Part shown: piece by piece, positions 58,653 through 64,000 of the stretch
Layout of the letters: each line of letters opens with the position of its first letter
Numbering within the stretch: position 1 is the stretch's first letter
Source of the DNA: Quillaja saponaria
Lineage: Eukaryota > Streptophyta > Magnoliopsida > Fabales > Quillajaceae
DNA: 64,000 bases
Direction of reading: 5' to 3'
Assembly (NCBI GenBank): GCA_029379385.1
Contig: CM055612.1
Location: 16,926,001 to 16,990,000, forward strand
The notes under the pieces: model-generated
Databases searched by the model: none
Seen by the model: the letters and a program-made list of their open reading frames with translations, nothing else
Told to the model about the DNA's origin: nothing
Translations under genes and position numbers: made by a program

Positions 58653-59470
58653 TTGACACTTTTTTCAAATAGTGTTGTTATGGGGAGATGTACGAGAGGA
58701 CAGGATGTTAGATCTTCTGGAAGTCGTAGTAGAGGAGATTCATCATCCTCTAGGGGCACGGTAGAAGAGATTCATCATCCTCGAGGGGTCGTGAAAGAGG
58801 CAATTCATTATCATCAGGAGGTCGTAGTGGAGGTGATTCATCATTGTCGAGAGGTCATGGTAGAGGTGATTCACCATCCTCTAGGGATCATGATAGAGGT
58901 GATCCAGTTGCTTCAGGTGCAAGATGTAGTAGACTTGGTGCCTCAGTACCAAGTGAAGGAGATGGAGGAGGTGATGACAGAGGTGTTGTGTCTGCATCAT
59001 CGATTGTAGGACATAGTAGAGTTGATGCGTCCTTTAGTAGTGGAGTTAAGGCGATATGCGATGACTCAGATGCTACTGAAGAAACAGTTAATCATGTGGG
59101 TGGATCTAGACCGATACCTATGCATGCTAAGGACTTGGTACAAATATGTGAATTTTAGTTTTTTATCATGTTATTTGAATTGGATTCTAAACTCATGCTT
59201 TTTTATAGTTACTAATATGCTAAATGCTTAAGTGGAAATCCTTGGAAGACAAGTGAAAGATATTGAGGTTTTTAATAAAACTCATATGAAGTACATACAT
59301 TCTAATCATAGGTTGGGTTATTTATATACATTCTATTCATATAGTTAGATAATTATAGGTTATGTTATTTACAAGTTCAATTTTTGTTTGAAATTATCAG
59401 GCTGGTGATGATGTTCAGGCCGGTGATGATGATCAACATGATGATGATGTGGATATTGATGATAACTAAT
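58653..59470 (+). pseudogene. CACTA second ORF (TnpA-like position), Ser/Gly/Arg repeats
   Basis: A frame with GRCTRGQDVRSSGSRSRGDS then repeated RGDSSSSRG/GHGRGDS-type units covers 58683-58910. Another frame at 58844-59158 continues with GASVPSEGDGGGDDRGV and SDATEETVNHVGGS. After an intron-like gap (GTATG... to TATCAG at 59399), AGDDVQAGDDDQHDDDVDID runs to TAA at 59469. The coding repeats have a period of about 33 bp (AGAGGAGATTCATCATCCTC). The frame moves between repeats, so the repeat array has been damaged. No DNA-binding domain is recognised. The position matches the TnpA gene of En/Spm elements, but the identity is an inference. Confidence 0.5.
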
Positions 59471-59834
59471 CAGATTGTAACTTTTTTCTTAAATGACTTT
59501 ACTTTTATTGTGTAGTTTGAATCGTTAATTACTTTGATATTGTTGTTTCGATACTAGCTACTATTATGAATGAACTAATGTCTTTAAGAATTCTTTTTCT
59601 TTTTCTATTATGTCATAACTAATTAGGTTCTGTTATTTAATATTGATTGGAGTATTGATACCCAAACAAAAATCTCATGTTCTTTTGGTATTTAATTGTT
59701 CTTTTTATATTGTGGTATTGGATTTTGGATTTTGGATTTTGGTTTTGTATGGATGAATGTATATTTATAGGTGAAAGATATTTTGGCATGATTATCTTTT
59801 TTGACTTCTATAATGAAATAAAATAAAACCTGGA

Positions 59835-60066
59835 CTATCAACGACGAGCAACCCGTCTTCTATAACTATTTGCGATGAGTAGGACAGTTCATTATCTATA
59901 ACAGACACTTATTATCTACGACGGGAAATGCCTGTCATAGATAATTTGGAGCCATTTTGCACCAAAACTTATCCAAGATGCTTATTTTATCTAACACAGG
60001 ATACCCGTTGTAGATATACTTTGGCGCAAAATAGCGCCAAATTATCTAAGACGGGCATTTCCTGCA
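59835..60066 (+). repeat. CACTA 3' subterminal repeats and terminus
   Basis: Motifs TATCTACGACGGGAAATGCC, CCTGTCATAGATAATTTGG, ATACCCGTTGTAGATA and TATCTAAGACGGGCATTTCC, ending CTGCAG at about 60066. The last segment, reversed, is CTGCAGGAAATGCCCGTCTT, close to the CACTACAGGAAA ends of CACTA elements with two changes. Confidence 0.75.
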
Positions 60067-63000
60067 GTAACTTGATGGACTCCTTCCAGCATTAGGCATT
60101 GCTTCAAAGAGTCTAATAGTAATGCTAAATTGTTGATGGACTAGTAAAAATGGGAAATTCCATCCAAAAACCTTAAGGTATTCTTTATTGTTCTTAGTTG
60201 TAGTGCTAATATGTTTATGGGTGATTTGATGGGAGTCATTTTCCCAAGACTTTGTATTGATTCTTACTTAATGTTATTCTCTTTTGTACCAACAATAAAA
60301 ATAAAATTGTTATACTAATTTCTATACATCTTTAAAAAAATAAAAGAAAAATAACTTTTTCATCTATGTAAAATAACGTGTGTACATGTTATAGTTATGC
60401 ACATGCACTATATAATCTTCTTCTTCTTCTTATTTGGTAATTTTTTATGTGTAGCTTACCTTTAGTGGTTTGTATTTTTTTTTTTTTTAAATCTAAAGAA
60501 AAAAATGAAGAAATGAATAATGTAGTATCTCATTTTTTTTATTCACAAATCTATGACAGGATACACTCATCTTAGATATTATAAGTAATAAGTTTGAATT
60601 TTTGCTTTTATTAAAGACGGGTCAATATTATCTACGATGGGATTTTACATGTCATAGATATTAATTATTTTTTACATCATATCACATATCCATGATGGGT
60701 TTTTTTTAATTTTGCCCATCTTAGATATCTTTTTACCTATCGTAGATAGCTTTCCCCCAATCCAATTTTCAGACGATCCTTCTTGTGTCCTTAAGGCTTA
60801 AGAGTGAGCGTCCAATTCAACTACGTATTTCTGGTGGTTCATTCAACCTTGCTAGGAATGGGATTTTTGTTGAATCGATTTTTCTCTTAATCGTAACTCT
60901 CTAATTCTCTTAATTTCAGTTTCTCCTCCCCTTGTTTGTCACTGCTCCTCTGTTTGCCAGGCCCGTATTATCGCAACTCAGTTTCTGGTGAGACTTTCTC
61001 TTTTACTGTCTCTTTCTTTCTTTCTCTCCCTGTCTCCCTCTTCTTTTCTCAATCTATCTTTGTCTTTTATTGCTAAAATTTTTTTCATTTTTAATTGATT
61101 CTGTTTGCAAATGGGTTTGCTTAAGAAATGAAATCTCTGTACTATGTGATGCTCAGGTAGCTTTGATTGTGTTCTCTACCAAAGAAATTTTTTTGGAGTA
61201 TTCCACGGATTCCCAGTTCATATATACTACTGTCTCTTCTTCTTTATATGAAAAGTTTAATTTCAATAAATTATTTATCTGATCTTCTTGAAGCTAGCTA
61301 GAAAATATTAGTTTTTTTTTCATATTTCTGATTTATATTTTTGTCATTTGGGTATTGTTCTTCTTGATTTTGCTAATACCTTTCACTGATAGTAGAGTGA
61401 GATATATGATGGAAATGTATAGCTCATAGGGAATTAGAAAGCCCTGAAATATTCAGCTAATTGTAAGTGGCATTAGTGTTAGCTATCCTGTTGCTGCTGT
61501 TAATGCAAGCAAAATAGGTAGTACACAAGCCTTGTGTTAAATTTTCACAGTCAATCGTTTTTCTAAGCTTATCGTCAATGGGTACTCCTGTTGCTACTTA
61601 TTCCCTTCGTTTACGTCTCAAGCTCGCTAAAGTGTACGCGAGAATCTCAAGCACTATATTCGGAATTATGCATCTCTCTTTATCCTTTTCTTTGTCTGCA
61701 CTTTGTATGATCTCTCATTCCTCTTTATTGATAGGAATTTTTTGTCTATGATATTATGGGAATTACTTTATGCTATGTTCATCTGAAACAAGAGGACCCA
61801 ATTCAAAGAAGTTTCATTTTTGGGCTTCAAATATTTCAAGTTTCGTTTTTCTACTTTAAGTTACTTTCAATTCCAAAATTGACTTGTTTATCATAGTAAC
61901 TAAGCATGTTGCATCCATATTAGGTTGATTGTTCTGTTAGTTATACTTATATTTTTCTTAGGTTCTAATGCATGATGAATATGATGTTTGATGTTATTTG
62001 TTATATAATATTGAAACTCCAGATTTTGTTTTTATGTGGGATTGGTAGTACTATATTAATTTCTTTCTTTTAGACTAACTAATATTAAAAACTGGTAACA
62101 AGTTGTCGTCCTTCTTTGATGTACGCAAATTTTAGTTTTTTATGCGCACAGATTAGAGAAAGAGTATTCTTTCGGTCTCATGCATATGTCCTACTCATAT
62201 TCATTTTGCTAAACCTTTACTTCATATATACTTTTTATAGATAATTAGATATTGTGCAGCATCAACAAAACTATATTTTGGGAATTAGATTATTGGCCTA
62301 CAAATCTTATTTGACATAATCTAGATTTAATGCATTTTGAAAAAAATGTTTTCGATAATGTATTTAATACTGTTATGAACATCAAGGGCAAGTCCAAAGA
62401 TAATCTCAAAGCACGTACTAATTTGGGGTATTTGTGCAAGCGTCGAGACATAGAAAACATTGTAGTGGCTAATGGTGAACAGAAAGTAAATAAAGCTGCA
62501 TATACCTTAAATAAGATAGAGAAAAAATTAGTATGCTGATGGGTTAAAAATTTAAAGTTTCCTGATGGGTATGCTTCTAATTTGTCTTGATACGTGAAGG
62601 TCAATAAATGTAAGTTATATGGTATGAAAAGTCACGATTGTCATGTTTTTATGGAGAGATTGATACCTATGGCATTTCGAGATTTTGTGAAAGATTGTAT
62701 TTGGGATGCTTTGACAGAACTCAGCACTTTTTTCAAGGATATATGTGCAGTTAAATTACAGGTTGGGTACATAAAATTACTTGAGAATAACATTTTGGTC
62801 ACCTTGTGCAAAATTGAAAAGATATTTGTTCCAGCTTTTTTTGATTCTTGGAACATCTAATCATCTATTTGGCTTATGAAACTAAAGTTGGCGATCCAGT
62901 GCAATACTGATGGATGTATCCATTTGAGAGGTAACATATACAACTCAATAAATTTAATATATATTACAAGATATATTAAAGGTGTATTTTATAATCTTTT

Positions 63001-63111
63001 TAGATGTATGCATAGCCTTAAGAAAAGGCTCATAATAAAGCACGGGTTGAAGCTTCTATTGTCGAAGCATACACTTTAGAGGATATTTCAAATTTTTGTT
63101 GCCACTATTTT
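60063..63111 (+). mobile_element. CACTA transposon, copy 2, deletion derivative
   Basis: Direct duplicate of copy 1 beginning CTGCAGTAACTTGATGGACT. It follows copy 1 (51798-53640) to about 62072, skips about 570 bp (to 54208), runs to 62272, then skips about 2.46 kb (54418-56880) including all of the transposase-associated and TNP2 parts, and follows 56880-57722 to 63110, where it is cut by the right inverted arm. It retains the 5' subterminal repeats (60550-60760). Confidence 0.85.
62274..63111 (+). pseudogene. CACTA copy 2, DUF4218-like remnant
   Basis: Reads MHFEKNVFDNVFNTVMNIKG, LCKRRDIENIVVANGEQ, YTLNKIEKKLVC, stop, then SHDCHVFMERLIPMAFRDF, LSTFFKDICAVKLQ and FFDSWNI, stop. It is less broken than the same part of copy 1: here the frame stays open through LSTFFKDICAVK, where copy 1 has an extra T and shifts. 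The upstream transposase is deleted. Confidence 0.85.
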
Positions 63112-64000
63112 AGGTTAACTCACAAACACACTTAATATAGATATGCATATTTAGGTTAATTCTTATTAGAGTTTTTGATTTGGTTTTAAGCCAAATTTGG
63201 GGCTCTTTGCTCTCTAAATCTAGAAGGAGGTGATGGTAGCACTCAGCTGCAAGTTCATGAAAAATTTTGATGGGTTTCTTTTATCTCTTTGGTATTGGAT
63301 TGAAGGGAGTTTTGATTGTGACTCGGAGGCCATGAATATATCTTACTCTTTTTTTCTTTTCTTTTTTTCATTTTTGGATTACTATAGAACTCTCACAAGC
63401 ATATATAACTCTATCAATTTCTCTTCAGTTTCTATTTAGATTTAGTACCCTGCGACGTACAAATTGTTTTTTGACACATTATTAATTAATTTCTTACATT
63501 GGCAGACAAGAAAATTATTAATTTATTTTGTTAATATTCGCACATATGTACTCTTTTCAAAAGAGGATCACTGGTTTTTATTTTTTATTTTTTTGGTGTT
63601 TGATTAAAAGCTAGAGATCCTACCCACAACAAGGAGGTGAAGGATAATTGATTTCTTTCAATTGTAGACAAAAAAAGCTTTAATTCATTGTGCTCATAGG
63701 AGATACATAAGTTATTACTAGTATTAGTATTAGTCTTTTATATTCTCTTCTATAAAATTTTAACAAATTCTTATATGCAAATCATCAAAACATAAAAGTA
63801 TTTAGCCTTATTAATAATCCACCAAGTTGGAATACAAAGAAGAAATATACGCATTAAAACATTAAAACAGAATTTACGAGTTCAGTTTTAATATCATATA
63901 AATATTTTATTTATTTTTTATAAATGTTAAACATAATATAATTTTGCCTACATGAATTAATTTACTAATACATATTACCAACTTAGGAAAATAAATTAAT
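63112..64000 (-). repeat. Right arm of long inverted repeat (truncated by window)
   Basis: Reverse complement of the left arm at 50338-51222. It begins at GTTAACTCACAAACACACTT and continues to the last base of the window. No coding signal is supported. Confidence 0.85.

Larger units (their letters stand above)
51798..60066 (+). mobile_element. CACTA (En/Spm) transposon, copy 1, with 5' flank, inactive
   Basis: A diverged 5' end lies at about 52112 (CTACAACAGGATACACTCAT) and the 3' end near 60066 (GACGGGCATTTCCTGCAG). Subterminal repeats of the type ATCTAAGACGGG/CCCGTCTTAGAT fill 52112-52320 and 59835-60060. The body has a transposase-associated domain, TNP2, a DUF4218-like region and a second ORF. 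All are interrupted by stops. 51798-52111 is 5' flank that is repeated before copy 2 (60063-60540), so the repeated unit is larger than the transposon. Confidence 0.8.

Overview
This window is a repeat-dense stretch of a flowering-plant nuclear genome, probably a eudicot; the species cannot be fixed from the sequence. The plant signs are an endogenous caulimovirid of the florendovirus/petuvirus kind, Ty3/gypsy and Ty1/copia LTR retrotransposons (one with a tRNA-Met primer-binding site), an RTE-type LINE, CACTA (En/Spm) transposase domains, and decayed fragments of a TIR1/AFB auxin-receptor gene and an RPP13-like NLR gene. Base composition is strongly A+T-rich. I see no intact host gene, no tRNA or rRNA gene, no CRISPR array and no operon. 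Every long coding signal is broken by stops or frameshifts.

Layout. 1-6710: an endogenous pararetrovirus fragment on the minus strand, split by a Ty3/gypsy-type element at 1482-6167 with a 5-bp target-site duplication (TSD), CAGGT. That element keeps gag but carries a 33-bp minisatellite where pol should be. 6756-8560 and 11141-20700: two diverged copies of one segment of unknown identity; the second copy is split by an LTR element at 11687-19661 (TSD GGCAA/GGAAA). 20281-25242: a 617-bp unit in three tandem copies, the third split by a full-length RTE LINE at 21911-25009 (12-bp TSD). 25240-36461: LTR pieces of one large-LTR family, including a solo LTR at 26276-29465 (TSD TATAC), a truncated RTE LINE and a possible Helitron end. 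36462-37470: a copia 3' end with LTR, then an NLR leucine-rich-repeat fragment. 37870-47073: a minus-strand copia element split by a solo LTR (38685-45753, TSD ATTAA), itself split by another solo LTR (41107-44738). 47074-50085: another LTR of the same family that contains an AFB-like gene fragment. 50090-64000: two direct copies of a CACTA transposon lying between inverted-repeat arms of about 0.89 kb; the right arm runs off the window.

How it fits together. The window is a nest of transposons, with insertion order readable from the TSDs: pararetrovirus, then the gag-only element inside it; copia, then an LTR, then a second LTR; tandem repeat, then LINE. The most notable points are the gag-plus-minisatellite element, the AFB-like fragment inside an LTR, the NLR fragment, the LTR family with a variable central section, and the CACTA pair between inverted arms. 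None is a demonstrated new system; they are decayed or rearranged examples of known element classes.
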